A program made the translations under genes and the position numbers. Below are positions 25,601 to 36,200 of a stretch of 64,000 nucleotides of DNA, piece after piece. Under the pieces are notes generated by a model that was not told the origin of the DNA, ran no database searches, and was given only the letters and a program-made list of their open reading frames with translations. Source of the DNA: Straminergon stramineum (lineage: Eukaryota > Streptophyta > Bryopsida > Hypnales > Calliergonaceae); the NCBI GenBank assembly GCA_963920665.1, contig OY987266.1, positions 15,815,001-15,879,000 of the forward strand, written 5' to 3'. Position 1 is the first letter of the stretch. Every line of letters begins with the position of its first letter.

Positions 25601-27030
25601 TTCTTTCTCCAAAGTACTAATTCCTGCATGGAGTTTTGGAATGCAATTCTGAAATCACCTTCTTTAGCGACCAACTCTAACACTCCCGAGTAATCGTATA
25701 CCATAATTGCAAGACTTCGGTTCCAAAAATAGAGGCGATTCTGTTCTGAGACTTGAACACTCTACGCAAGGGCAAGTCTTTTGGAGGCAAGATTCTGGGC
25801 TCAGGATCATGCGTAGCCAAATTCAAATGGAACAGAAAATCGCAGCCTCTGGCAGTCTCTGGCAGCCCCTAATGTATTTCTAATCCCAATGAAACTGCCA
25901 CAGCCAGCTCTATTCCAACTTTGGAAGGGAAGCATTTGACTCCAGATGATGCTTACCTTCATGTCCCCAATCATTGTAAAAGTCTTGCCAGCCCCAACTT
26001 GGCCATATGCCATGACAGTGGCATTATACCCTTTCAAAAAATCGTCCACACTCCCCTTGGCGCATCGCTCGTAGACCTCCTCTTGATTTGTTGACTGAAA
26101 TCCACATCAAAACCAACGATTTTTCAAAAAAAGAATCAGAACATCAGTATCCCTACATGTTCTGTGCATGCCTATCAAAAGAACTGCATAATTCCACAAC
26201 TGCAACAACGACGCAGAGCACACCCAAATGACCCAATTCTCAATACTCATTACTCGGAATAAACCCCACTTAAATTCCTGCTGCCTTAAAAACCCTCCTG
26301 CAAGTGAAGTACTAATATGACATTGCAGTAATGAAATGCCTTACACAGATTCCGAAAAACTGTGCAAGGAATGACCGTACAAAGAGTTAAACCCCTTCAG
26401 GAGAAAGAGGCCCTGATGATTTATATACCAGTTTTGGGTAGATCAGAAAGATTTGTCTAATTTATTTGTTTCTCCACCAACACATGCAAGGTTGTTCACA
26501 GATGTAAAATTTGGCCCCATCTCAATTATATATTTTACAAAATGAAAGGTCCAATTGGTCGTTTTCAAAACCATGAATCCTTGGTCCTTCAGGGGTTAAG
26601 AGGAAAAGTGGAAACAGTGCTTGAAACCTAACTTGATGAGGAGGTGGTGGCAAATTGTTTTCAGTATAAGTATAAACTCATGCTACTTTAAAAAACCCTG
26701 TGAGTGTGCGAGTAATACGACACTGCCAAATTCAATGCAAAACAGAGATTCCAAACCTGTGCAAGGACGGGATGGCAATACATGGGAGGTTTAAGGGAAC
26801 CATGGCTGGAAACCCTACATTGAGAGTCTCACCTGGACGATGCTGTCCACATGGAAGACAATCTGGTCTATGTAGCTTTTGGGAGGCCCACCGCCGCTGT
26901 GCTTCTGTACGTCGATCAGCACCGTGTGCGTTTCGTCGTCGATGTGGATCGCTGGCGAAGGCTTGGCCGAAGGACGCAACCTCAAATGCACCCGGATTCG
27001 GCATTGTGGGGAGTCGTCGTGGTAAGGCAT
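19687..27030 (-). CDS. KIN9: Kinesin-9 family motor (KIF9 type), 16 exons
   Basis: This is an axonemal/flagellar plus-end motor of the kinesin-9 family. Exons, 5' to 3': 27030-26833, 26094-25957, 25243-25127, 24957-24784, 24639-24433, 23920-23774, 23254-23166, 23007-22915, 22785-22692, 22511-22458, 22290-22198, 21480-21316, 21065-20986, 20559-20487, 20294-20218, 19792-19687. They sum to 1905 nt and 634 aa with all phases consistent. Visible motifs: P-loop GQVGAGKT (about residues 97-104), switch I NPLSSRSH (208-215), switch II LVDLAGVER (242-250), INKSLSFLEQ, and PFRQSKVTTLLKESLGGN (291-308). The tail keeps the KIF9 blocks GISYDDL, VKELFYLF, GFHVGIAPP and AFEEYK, and a final coiled coil. It ends slightly earlier than animal KIF9 (about 790 aa). 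Introns 1, 5 and 6 hold short repeats. Intron 4 appears to be GC-AG. Exons 9-16 are markedly AT-rich. It is divergent from MRL7. Confidence 0.92.
21098..21140. repeat. 10-bp tandem repeat (TTCATAAATA)n
   Basis: About four copies of TTCATAAATA/TTCATAAATG in a kinesin-9 intron. Confidence 0.7.
23275..23580 (-). repeat. Intronic repeat family 3, copy 1 (kinesin intron 6)
   Basis: The reverse complement of this stretch aligns by eye with 29037-29352, 29650-29970 and the complement of 38025-38330. Shared blocks in order: GGAGATCGC-like start, CTTATGCAATCATT, AAGTGGGAG, CAACCCCA, CACGCTTACACC-like, then CAGGTCCCGAACGGTTT near the end. It is wholly intronic. Confidence 0.7.
24178..24345. mobile_element. 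MITE, AACAGG family, copy 1 (kinesin intron 5)
   Basis: The element starts AACAGGGATTTCATTAAAATC and ends ...CTGAAAACTCTGTT, an inverted match. ATGA flanks both ends (24174-24177 and 24346-24349), consistent with a 4-bp target duplication. The interior has GGGGAGGCCTC and AATTATGAG, shared with the copy at 32166. It lies wholly inside a predicted intron. Confidence 0.75.
26401..26595. mobile_element. TTAA-flanked MITE, copy 1 (kinesin intron 1)
   Basis: The left end reads ACCCCTTCAGGAG; the reverse complement of the right end reads CCCCTGAAGGACCAAGG. TTAA lies immediately outside both ends (26397-26400, 26596-26599). It is 195 bp long and non-coding. Confidence 0.75.
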
Positions 27031-28281
27031 CTTGCTGGAAGCTTATAGGTCCAAATCTAGAACAATATCCTCCACTTATTCTAGATGCTATGGCCAGAAG
27101 ATGTCTCTTGAGTCCAAAACCTTGCCCAGAATTCCGCAGGGGAACGAACCAAAAGAGAAAGATCTCTCTGCGCAATTAGGATTCCAATTAGGGCTCCAAT
27201 AAGGGTTTCGAACAGAAGCTCGTGTCAGGCACTGGTCAAGCGTATTCCATTCTGAACAATCTCTGAAGACAATAGAGCACTCGGTCTGTATGAACTACGC
27301 CATCGGGCGTCACCAAATTCGCAATTCGAACATCAACCAAGAATAGAACTAGGACCAGGGATTGAAGGACTACTTCGATTGATCATATTGTAGAAACTAC
27401 AGAATTCAGACCGGGTCAAATTTTATTGAACTCCAGAATAAGTAAAGAACATTGGAAGTGTTTGTCAAAAAAAAAAATTTGAGCAAAAGAAAGTTCCTGC
27501 AGGATCTCCTCAGAACTGCTAAACAAAAACACAAGGCCCGATTAGCAACGACCTTCACAACCAGCAAACGATCAAAGCGACCCTCACGAAATGTGTCAGC
27601 TTGGTCAGTGTGCGAACTACTGCGAAAACATTACCAAATTTGTACACCAAACATGGATTTAGGGTTGTCGATCGATATCTGAAGCAAAATCCCTAAGCCC
27701 TAGACGGAATCCGCCCCCCGGAAGAAACCAAAAATCAATTCAGTACCCTTCACACCAACCGGACATATGCTGCAACCTAACCGTCATGTGACTGTAGTTC
27801 TGCCGCCAGCCGTTTAGTTGCGGCTCCCTGCGGCATAGAACTCGTTCAGTTGCTTTATCCCTTTGGGAAGTCTCGGGGGTTTAAGCTTTGGAGGGTTTAA
27901 GGAGAACGTCAGTAGCTCGTCTTCTGCTGTTGGGATTCCTCGTCTATCATCGTTGTTTGGGGATTTCGAATGCCTTCGTCACTTACATTCCTACTGTCTC
28001 CGTGATTCCAAATTGCAGGTGTTGTTTGCGTTTACTAGTTGTAGACTCTAGGGCCTGTCCCGAATTTTGCTTCGTGGTCTCCTGAATTCTGAAATCTCTA
28101 CTCTCCCCTGTTTCTCTTCCTTTCTGCTCTTCTGTTTTACTTTGCGGTCCTAGCCATTTTGCAATAAGCACCTGTAATGCACCATTTTGAGTCTGATTAC
28201 TTATACGTGGTTGTATAATCTTTAGTGTTGAATTGGCTAACTCCACGAAGCTCCTCTTATAGATTGGGCGGCGATAATTGA
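27031..28281. promoter_or_regulatory. Divergent intergenic region between kinesin-9 and MRL7-like gene
   Basis: 1.25 kb separates two start codons that point away from each other, so it must hold both promoters and 5' leaders. A decayed relative of the TTAA-flanked MITE family lies near 27338-27470 (GGACCAGGGATTGAAGG, then TTGATCATATTGTAGAAA). The right half (27840-28280) is pyrimidine-rich and could include an untranslated leader exon. I cannot place TATA boxes or transcription starts. Confidence 0.4.
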
Positions 28282-31200
28282 ATGTCAGCGATGGCCTCTT
28301 GTAGCTCGTCTTTCTCACTCTCACGTGGGCATCACACCCTGTCTTCTCTTCACGCTGCAAGACTTTTCCTCGTAAGTCTGTTGGTGCAAATTTTAGGGTT
28401 CGATAGCTGCGTTTCAATGCCAAGGGAACAAATCCAATTATAAGCTTCTTCTAATTGAAGAAACGATTATTACGTAACCAAAATATACAAGTGAGTGTAA
28501 ATTCTTCATTATGAGTGTTGATTTTGTAAATTTGACTGACGTCTTCTTTTTTGGATGTAGAAACCTCAAGCAGTTTCGCTTCGCAATCATTTAGGGTTGC
28601 AATGGCGAAGAACGAGTACCGTGGTCGCGTGTTCGGAGGATTCCTCAAAGGGTGTGATTATTGATATTGAGGTTACCAATTCTGAAAGAGGAGCTGCTCC
28701 CGTGGTCCAGCCTAGACGCAAGAGAGGGCGCCCTAAAAAGGTCAAGATTGGCGAGCCTGGCTCTTCTTCTACTGGAAAGGAAACCACGACTGAGGAGGAT
28801 GAGGAGGACGAGGAGGAGTGGGACTTTTTCGGAGAATTAGCCAGCCACATAGAAAATGGACATGGCGCTACTTTGGAAGAGGATCTGCCAAATGTCGAGG
28901 GAGCCTCCCAAACTGCAACAAGTAAGACGAATGGTGAGATCAACGACATCGTCTCATGTCTAGGGTTTTCATCAATTGTGAGATTGGGAGGCCATAAGAT
29001 TGAGGCTATTACTTGCGTTTTTTAATCAATATGTAGAACTGTGCTTTCATTGGGAGATCACAATAGAGCTCACTTTGGGTACTATAACAACAAATTCTCT
29101 TGAGATTTGATTGTATGAATATCTTATGCAATTATTCAAAGTGGGAGGTTGTAAACCAGTTTTAGTGACAGTTTACAACCCCATGTCCTTCAAACATGAG
29201 TGGCCACAGATATTATTAGCGAAGTGATGGTTACTCCCATCTTGCTGATTGAAGGCTAAACAAGTATTGAAAGGAAGAGAGGAGTTGCTGTTGGTATCAG
29301 GGGTTAGTATAGGAGACAGGATTAGGTCCCCAAGGGTTTTAGTACCCTCTACTTTTAGATGTTCAGTGTTTTCACTCTTATTGTATGTCTTATTTTGTGA
29401 TTAATGTCCTTGCAGGAATCGATGGCAGTTTTCCTGAAGCAGCAGCAAACGCTTCAGCGTTTGGAGGTCGACAAGGGAGTGAAGAACAGCCCTTAAGCGA
29501 CGAGGACGCTGATGACGATGACGACATCGACTTAGACGATCCAAAGTATCAACAAAAACCAAACTGGATGCAGGATGCAGTCTGGGAATCCATCAACAAT
29601 CAGTGTAAGCAGATTCTTTTCGTCACTTTTAATCATTTTAAGCAATATACAAGAGTGTTTTCAATTGAGAGATCACTCAATAGAGATCGCTGGAGAGATC
29701 GCTTTGTATTTCAGAATCAAACTCTCTTGGGATCAAATCTTATGATTTTCTTATGCAATCATTCAAAATGGGAGTTTTGTAGAGCAGTAAAGGTGATAAC
29801 AGGCAACCCCATTTCCATTCATGACCATGGGCATTTAGCCAAGTCACGCTTACACCCAGTATACTAATTGACCTTCAACCGAGTATTTGAACAGATGAGT
29901 TGCTTTAGGTAACAGGGGGTCAGTGTAGGAGACAGGATCAGGTCCCGAGCGGTTTCGATGTCCTCTACCTTACTCATAGCTAATTTTTCAAAGACTAAAT
30001 CATACATTACTATACACTAACCCATTTTATATCAAGTTAAGTATGATACTTCTACTTCAAACTATAGCTAAAAGGAATCGTAATAATTTTGCATTTTTTG
30101 GTGTAGTTCGCTTTAACGAGTTCAATGTTGGTGACAAAAGTTGAAAGAATCAATGTACGTTGTGGTGGCTCTCTCCAGTAATAGATGATGATGACGAAGG
30201 ACAACCATTGTGGGTAGATGAGGACGACCCTACTTGGCCCGCAGAGGAGCCAGAAGATGGATGGGGCTTCAGGACATCTCAATTCTTTGACAAGGTTTCT
30301 ATCAAGAATGACAAGCCTGATGACGACGGAGATGATGAAGAGCTCAAGGTCAACTGGGAGAATGAAGCTGACGACTGGATGATTCAGGAGATCACGTCCA
30401 ATGAATGGGAATCAAGTGTATTTGGCAATCCCAGTCCCTTGGTAGTGTATGTGTTTGCAAGATATGGCCGCAGGTTTGTTGCATCTCTTTCTATCTCTGA
30501 TACTTTACATTATTGTGAGCACATAGCTCTGGTCAGCTTTTTAATTTAACAAGCTCTCCCTTTTGCATGTCTCTTCATTAGCAGTTGGCAGAGCTCGCAT
30601 ATCTTCATTGAACGAAAAGAAAAACAGAAAAGTTTGATCTTCACTGTAGAGAGAGTGTTCATTGAGTGGCCAGTGCCTGTTTCTTCTGGTAGCTTTTGGT
30701 ACCCCATCTAATATGAGCTCAAGATTTTGCACGAAAAGAATCTGGATAGAGGGAGCTCCTTGTGTTTTCACATGGTAAGGAAGACCTGGGTGCGTGTCTT
30801 TTAGGGGACTGGACAGTTGGAAAACGCTGGAGCAGCTGGAGAAGGCAGTAACAAAAGTTTGGGAGTCAAACAAAGCTCCTCTCCGGGTATGTATTCTGCT
30901 AAATTCAGGTGCTGCCGTAGGAGCACCCATGTCCATTACTTTCAAGCATTTCGGCATATGTGAAGGGAAAGACTGCTGGGAATTTCACAAAGTGGGCTCG
31001 CTAACTGTTTCGGTTATTGTTGACCTGCATTGGAAGAATTTATTTCGTAGATTTATAGTACATCTGCCGTCATGGAAGGGTATTGCAATAGTGAATGCAG
31101 GGAACTAAGAGTTTGGGGCCAAGTGACGAAAGAATGCTTTCTAATGATTCTTCCCAGAAGCAGGAGGGGTTTCTTTAGATAGCTGTAAGCTTTGTTAGTT

Positions 31201-31810
31201 TGTCGACCTCCCAGCTCCAAGATTGTTTTCTTGGTTTAATTTGAACAAAATCGTACTTCGACTTGATTGCTAAAAACTGCAAGAAATTTGTGTTTATGTC
31301 CAAGCAGGCCGTGAAAGTGGATATTGGTATGGAAATTGATCTAGGGTCTGCCCTGGGTATTGGCAAGGACGATTGTCCGCAGCTCCTTTTCATCAAGAAT
31401 GGGAAAGGCTTACATAGGCTTAAAGGTTGACCTCGACTTCTGCTAGTTTGTTTTCCAAGCCTCGGATTTTTGAAGTAAATGAAAATGGGTCTAAAGTCAA
31501 ATTTCTAGAGGTGTACAAGAGTGTTTTATCATGCATGTATATTTTGTGCCAATGGTTAACATGTTCATTCTAATTACATTTGGCAATCCGCTCATTTTTG
31601 AGTTTCTAGATTTCTAATAGGACACGTGAGCGTCGATTGTTGAGGTTTTCAAGGCACCTGACATTCTTGGCGATGCATCTTTTCATGTGTACAGAGCAGA
31701 GAACCTCAGAAGAATTGGTGCAACTCATGGCACACTTCTTTTACAATGGTGCAAAACCAGCTTGTTTGAAGACAAATTCTAGTCCTGAAATTTTCAGGCA
31801 TGTTGGGTGA
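28282..31810 (+). CDS. MRL7: MRL7/RCB-type chloroplast thioredoxin-fold protein, 7 exons
   Basis: Plastid protein of the MRL7 (RCB, SVR4, ECB1) family. In seed plants this family is needed for plastid-encoded RNA polymerase activity and chloroplast development. Exons: 28282-28371, 28561-28933, 29416-29604, 30179-30473, 30805-30886, 31308-31425, 31695-31810. They give 1263 nt and 420 aa with matching phases. The N-terminus MSAMASCSSSFSLSRG is a typical serine-rich chloroplast transit peptide, ending exon 1 at a GTAAGT donor. Next comes a basic KRGRPKK stretch (about 84-90, AT-hook-like), then acidic runs. The family core follows: DDPTWPAEEPEDGWGF, SQFFDKVSIKN and EWESSVF, and finally a thioredoxin-like C-terminal domain with ELVQLMAHFFYNGAKPACL. 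I see no CxxC redox motif, as in the known family. Introns 2 and 3 each hold a family-3 repeat. Confidence 0.93.
29037..29352 (+). repeat. Intronic repeat family 3, copy 2 (MRL7 intron 2)
   Basis: Starts TTGGGAGATCACAATAGAG-like and ends AGGAGACAGGATTAGGTCCC...CTCTAC. It is colinear with the copy in the next intron, 600 bp away. Confidence 0.75.
29650..29970 (+). repeat. Intronic repeat family 3, copy 3 (MRL7 intron 3)
   Basis: Contains GGAGAGATCGCTTTG, CTTATGCAATCATT, AAAATGGGAG, CACGCTTACACCC and AGGAGACAGGATCAGGTCCC in the shared order, ending at CTCTAC. Confidence 0.75.
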
Positions 31811-33221
31811 GCTTTGGTTGTAGAACAGTGATTAATGAAACTTAGGCAGAGCACATAGGATGGCAACAACCCTAGATTTGATCAAGCTTTTGAAGACGAA
31901 TTCCTGAAATCAGGTGAGGTAAGGAAGGCACATTATAGCTTACATTACAATTTTACAAGGATGGTATATTGCTACTCTTTCTGGGTTTGTGACATGGAAC
32001 CTGTGCACCGTGTTGTGCACATTGTATTCTAAGTAGTTGAATACATTTGTCTGTTTTGCCAATATGAGCCCGCTTTTGTAAGCAACAGCTAGTCTATTTT
32101 TTCTCTGAATATAGAATGCCTAAGCAAGTGTTGTAACCCTTATCTTACAATGCAGCTCTAAATCAAACAGGATTTTCTATAGAATTAGACTATTTGAAGA
32201 ACCTTTAAACAACATGAAAAGAGACTTCATGATTCATGGAGAGGTCTCAGTACGCACGATAATGGTCATAGTGATCATGCAAAGGCCTCACTACGTAGGA
32301 TAATGAGGCCCTATGTGGGGAGGCTATTGTGTGATGATAATGACTATAAGAAGACCTCTCCGTGGAACATGAAAGGGGATGAATTATGAGAGACTTATCA
32401 GGGATATTCTTGTTATGACGCTATCTTAAAAATTCGTGACACAAGATAATTTCACTGAAAACCCTGTTATCAAGTATCCTTATTGTGTAAAATGGCACAA
32501 TTTCATGATTATCATGATTGAATAGATGCGTAACCTTTTTGTTCCAGTCGCTTTGTCGATTGTGGAGCATTGACAGTAAGTGTGCATCAAGTCATTTTGT
32601 GAAAATGTAAGCAGTTCCTTGGTGCTGTTCTGGAGAAAATTCATCTTCCGCCATCAAATCTATTCGCACTTCTGCCCACCATGAATGTCAACGTCTCTGG
32701 AGGATGATCAAACAGAGCACGATACAGTGATTAGAAGAGCTTGTGACTGTTTACTACGACTCCGTGGTATTGGAAGCTCACTCAGATGATATTATGTAAA
32801 GCTGAAGCTAGACCTAAATGAACAAAGGAGTAGAAACTAATGCCAACTGAACAAATATACTTGATATCTTGGCTGTAATAACCAAGAACTATGGGCTATT
32901 TGGCCTTTGAAGCTACAACCTTAACAAGAAAAATTCGTTAAAATTAGACTGTTTCGTGAACTATTAGATGAAATAAAGAGAATCTTTCCCATGATTTATG
33001 ATGTCTCCCTACGATCAAAATAAATACACACACCTCCCTAGATAAGTGGGGAGGTATCCTTATGGTTACAAATTTACAATAATTACATGCCAAAGTTCCT
33101 AAGATATAACACGAGGAGGCCTGCCTATGATCTCAGCAACCATAAGTAGACTTCCCCATGAATCCTGGAGAAGATTGTCTTTGTCACCATGTCTAAAAGT
33201 TCATGAAATAGTCAAATTTTA
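31811..33221. other. Convergent intergenic spacer MRL7 / DNAAF5
   Basis: This is the 3' spacer between two genes that run toward each other. It holds two copies of the AACAGG MITE family (32166-32468 and 32933-33235) and must contain the polyadenylation regions of both genes. No other coding sequence is visible. Confidence 0.6.
32166..32468. mobile_element. MITE, AACAGG family, copy 2
   Basis: Begins AACAGGATTTTCTATAGAAT and ends ...TTTCACTGAAAACCCTGTT. ATCA flanks both sides (32162-32165, 32469-32472). It is 303 bp, with the shared interior GAGGCC and AATTATGAGAGA. Confidence 0.78.
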
Positions 33222-33235
33222 CTAAAAAACATGTT
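32933..33235. mobile_element. MITE, AACAGG family, copy 3, overlapping the end of DNAAF5
   Basis: Left end AACAAGAAAAATTCGTTAAA; the reverse complement of the right end is AACATGTTTTTTAGTAAAAT, followed on both arms by TTAGACTGTTTCGTGAAC-like sequence. The length, 303 bp, equals copy 2. The right end covers the last 14 bases of the predicted DNAAF5 reading frame, including its TAG. Confidence 0.7.
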
Positions 33236-36200
33236 CCATACAATATGTACCAAAAGTTTGTGACCGGATCATACCCAAGCATTTCACTCTGATGGGGTCG
33301 TCTATTGGCGCATCAAGAGGAGGAGCCGTTGCTTTCTCCATGAACTCCTTAAATTTCTTCTCTTCTTCCAGCTTTTCTTGATCACATCCCTCATTTGTGA
33401 TAACTTCTTCCTCTTCACCTTTTCCTGAGCGCTTTGATAAGATCTTCTCGATAGCTCTCATTAAGGCCTGCTCGGTGTCATGAAATTGATGTTTCGAGGT
33501 CATCTCCTTTGGAAGTGACTGTGACCAAATCGAAACAACTGCATCGAGTGTATATGGTATCAGTGTATCTTCTTGCTGCAAACAAGGAACTAAGAAGCTT
33601 TCCCACATGTCGCCAATATGCCGTTTGCCGTGTGCATATTGGAACTGGTCTTTCGTCAACAGCTGCTTCACCGCCCTTATCAACCTGACGACCAGAAATA
33701 TCATGTGCAATCACCATACGAGGCGAGCAGCAATAAATGCATTTCAATTCAGGATGTTTTGGACAACAGTATCATTCTACTAACTACCGTAGTCTCTTCT
33801 TTTCAGGAATTAATACTTATCCCTCTCCTTTTCACACGTCTGCAAGGATTAAAAATTGTATTCTCTAGAATGGCTGCAAGCACCCTTTAGGATCAAAATT
33901 ACACTTAGACTTGGTATAACAAAATTTTTTTTATGTGATAGAATAGGTAAAATATGATCTCCAAACCAAACCAGTGGTCTACAGTGAACCAATGGTATTT
34001 CATTAGAATGTGATTTAGCAGTCGGGATTTTGTGGCGATGAAGCTGTAGAATGTTATGGATCCTCCAGAAACCTTGCACAAGATAATTTGAAAATTCACC
34101 TGACATAATAATATTAAACAGAGATTGATATTGATTGTTAAGAATAAAGTGAACCAACCTGAATTTGGCATCATCATCCGCTGCTTTCCTTATGCAATTG
34201 CTGAAGGACTTTATAACCCTGCCCAATGGAGATCAATTTAACTTAAAATCCGCAAAATCTCCACTATGGGATGAGTAATTGAACAACAATTCACGGTGTC
34301 CCTAAACCTAAACCAAGATGTGACTCTCCGTGCCTCTTTTGTAAAATGTTTGACACTAACATCTTCAATCATATAATAATGGATGAAGCTTTGTACTCAC
34401 TTGTCCAGCGCTCTCTCGTCTAGCATTGGGGACGATTGCAGAAGCCTACAGAAGACCAATGCATCCAATGATCGCAACGCCCATTTTCGAGGGTGAGGCA
34501 AAATTTCCAACATCTCGTCCAAGTAGTGAGCAGTGAGCGCCTCTGCTGAATCATTATCAGATGCAGATGCCAATGCTTGTATGGCATGCTCAGCCTGCTC
34601 AGATATTCAGAAAACTCGTGATATCCAAACGAAGTCCGATTTGTCAGTCAGGAGTCTCTACTTCAACAAGCTTTGTAATGTAAACCATGATGAAAATACT
34701 GGTGCCAGTGTGTTAGGAAGGGAAAATATTAAAATAGACTCTTTTTCTCTTCACTGACAAGTCTAGAAGTTCCGCAGAAAGGGAGGTCTCGTTACGAAAC
34801 GTACAGAATTTTGAATGAAAGGAAATTATAGCTCTTCGATCAGTAGAGAATAAATGAACATGTAGATCAATGCTAAATTTCAGGGTTTCAAAACACGGAA
34901 ACCAAAAGTCACTTCGTTTAGGTGTTTCAGTCACAGAACCGGAATCTTTCAAATACTACATTTACATTCCGAGTAATTGTTTTTCTGTGTTGACAGAGTC
35001 GAACCTTCTGTGGCGATCGCGAACAGAAATCGGCAGCTGCAGCAGCGTTCAACAAGAGCCAAAGCATGGCTGAGACTTCTTGTACACACACTTGCGCATC
35101 CCAGGCTCTGATGAGCTCCTGCGCTACCGCTACAACCCCATCATTGACTGACCTGCACACCAGTTCATCTAGTCAAGTTTCGGATTGAAGGACATGGATA
35201 AACAAGAGCAGATGTTTTGCGAGGATCGATTATATCAAGTCACTCTGCTCAAACTCGGGCTCCAATACGCGAAGTGGTGGTTAGATCTTTTGCTCCAAAT
35301 GTTCGTTGATAATTAGCGTGTGTTTCATTTCTGAAGCTAAAGCCAAAACATTCTTATAATTATTTTGGAAAACAAGGTGTTTAATTGATATGAAAATCAT
35401 GGGAACAAGACAGTCAAGTACTGCTGAATGCTCGTCATGATATGACGGTCGGTTAGAGTAGAACATATTTCAGGAATGTGTGCCGTGATCAGCTCAGATC
35501 TGCTTCCAGAAAGAATGCCAGCCAGTAATTGCAAAGCGTGGCCCAAAGTATTGACTGAAACATCAGCGCTCACGTCGCCGTGTATAAGTGGCATTATCAT
35601 AGGCAAATATGAACCTGGATCTACGAAGAAACCCAACACCTTCGCACTCTCCAGAATCTGCATAAGGTGAACAGGGACCATTTCAATAACTGAATTCCAG
35701 AAACTTCTGTCCCGTGAAAGTTTGATAACGACAACCATCATGCTATATAGCAATGTTATGAGTTTCAGACTGTGAGAGAATTTGACCTTGTCGAAAATAG
35801 AAGGTTCAGCAACAGCTTTGTGCATGATTTTAAGTAGGGGTTGCAGGTGCATGGTGATGTTCGATTCGACAAACAACAAGAGTGTCAGAAGAAAATGTGC
35901 TGCCAGCTCCTTAGTGCCGGTAGTCCAACACTCCATATCCGCTGAGATAGCATGCAGGAGGATTGCTGCTACACTCTTCACCATGATTCTTGCTCCTAAA
36001 CATGGTCTCTCTGTGACGGTAAAAACGAGCAGCATCAGCCGTGGCCTGAATAGATATATAAGTAAATGTCCTACTTTGCTTGTGTTTACAAGCGTGGACG
36101 TTCCAAGTCAAGAGAAGAATGCATAGCGGACTCTGGAAAATTTACAACAATCTTGAGAAGTTTGATCTTACGGTATGCATAAGGCAAATGCCATCATTCT

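Noticed and set aside
36090..36132. 43-bp micro-exon in DNAAF5 (KSAMHSSLDLERPR) followed by an exon start at 36045
   Set aside because: It is in phase, but a direct join of 36285 to 36010 gives HPFQK|RPCLGARIM, which fits the family alignment better without a 15-residue insertion.
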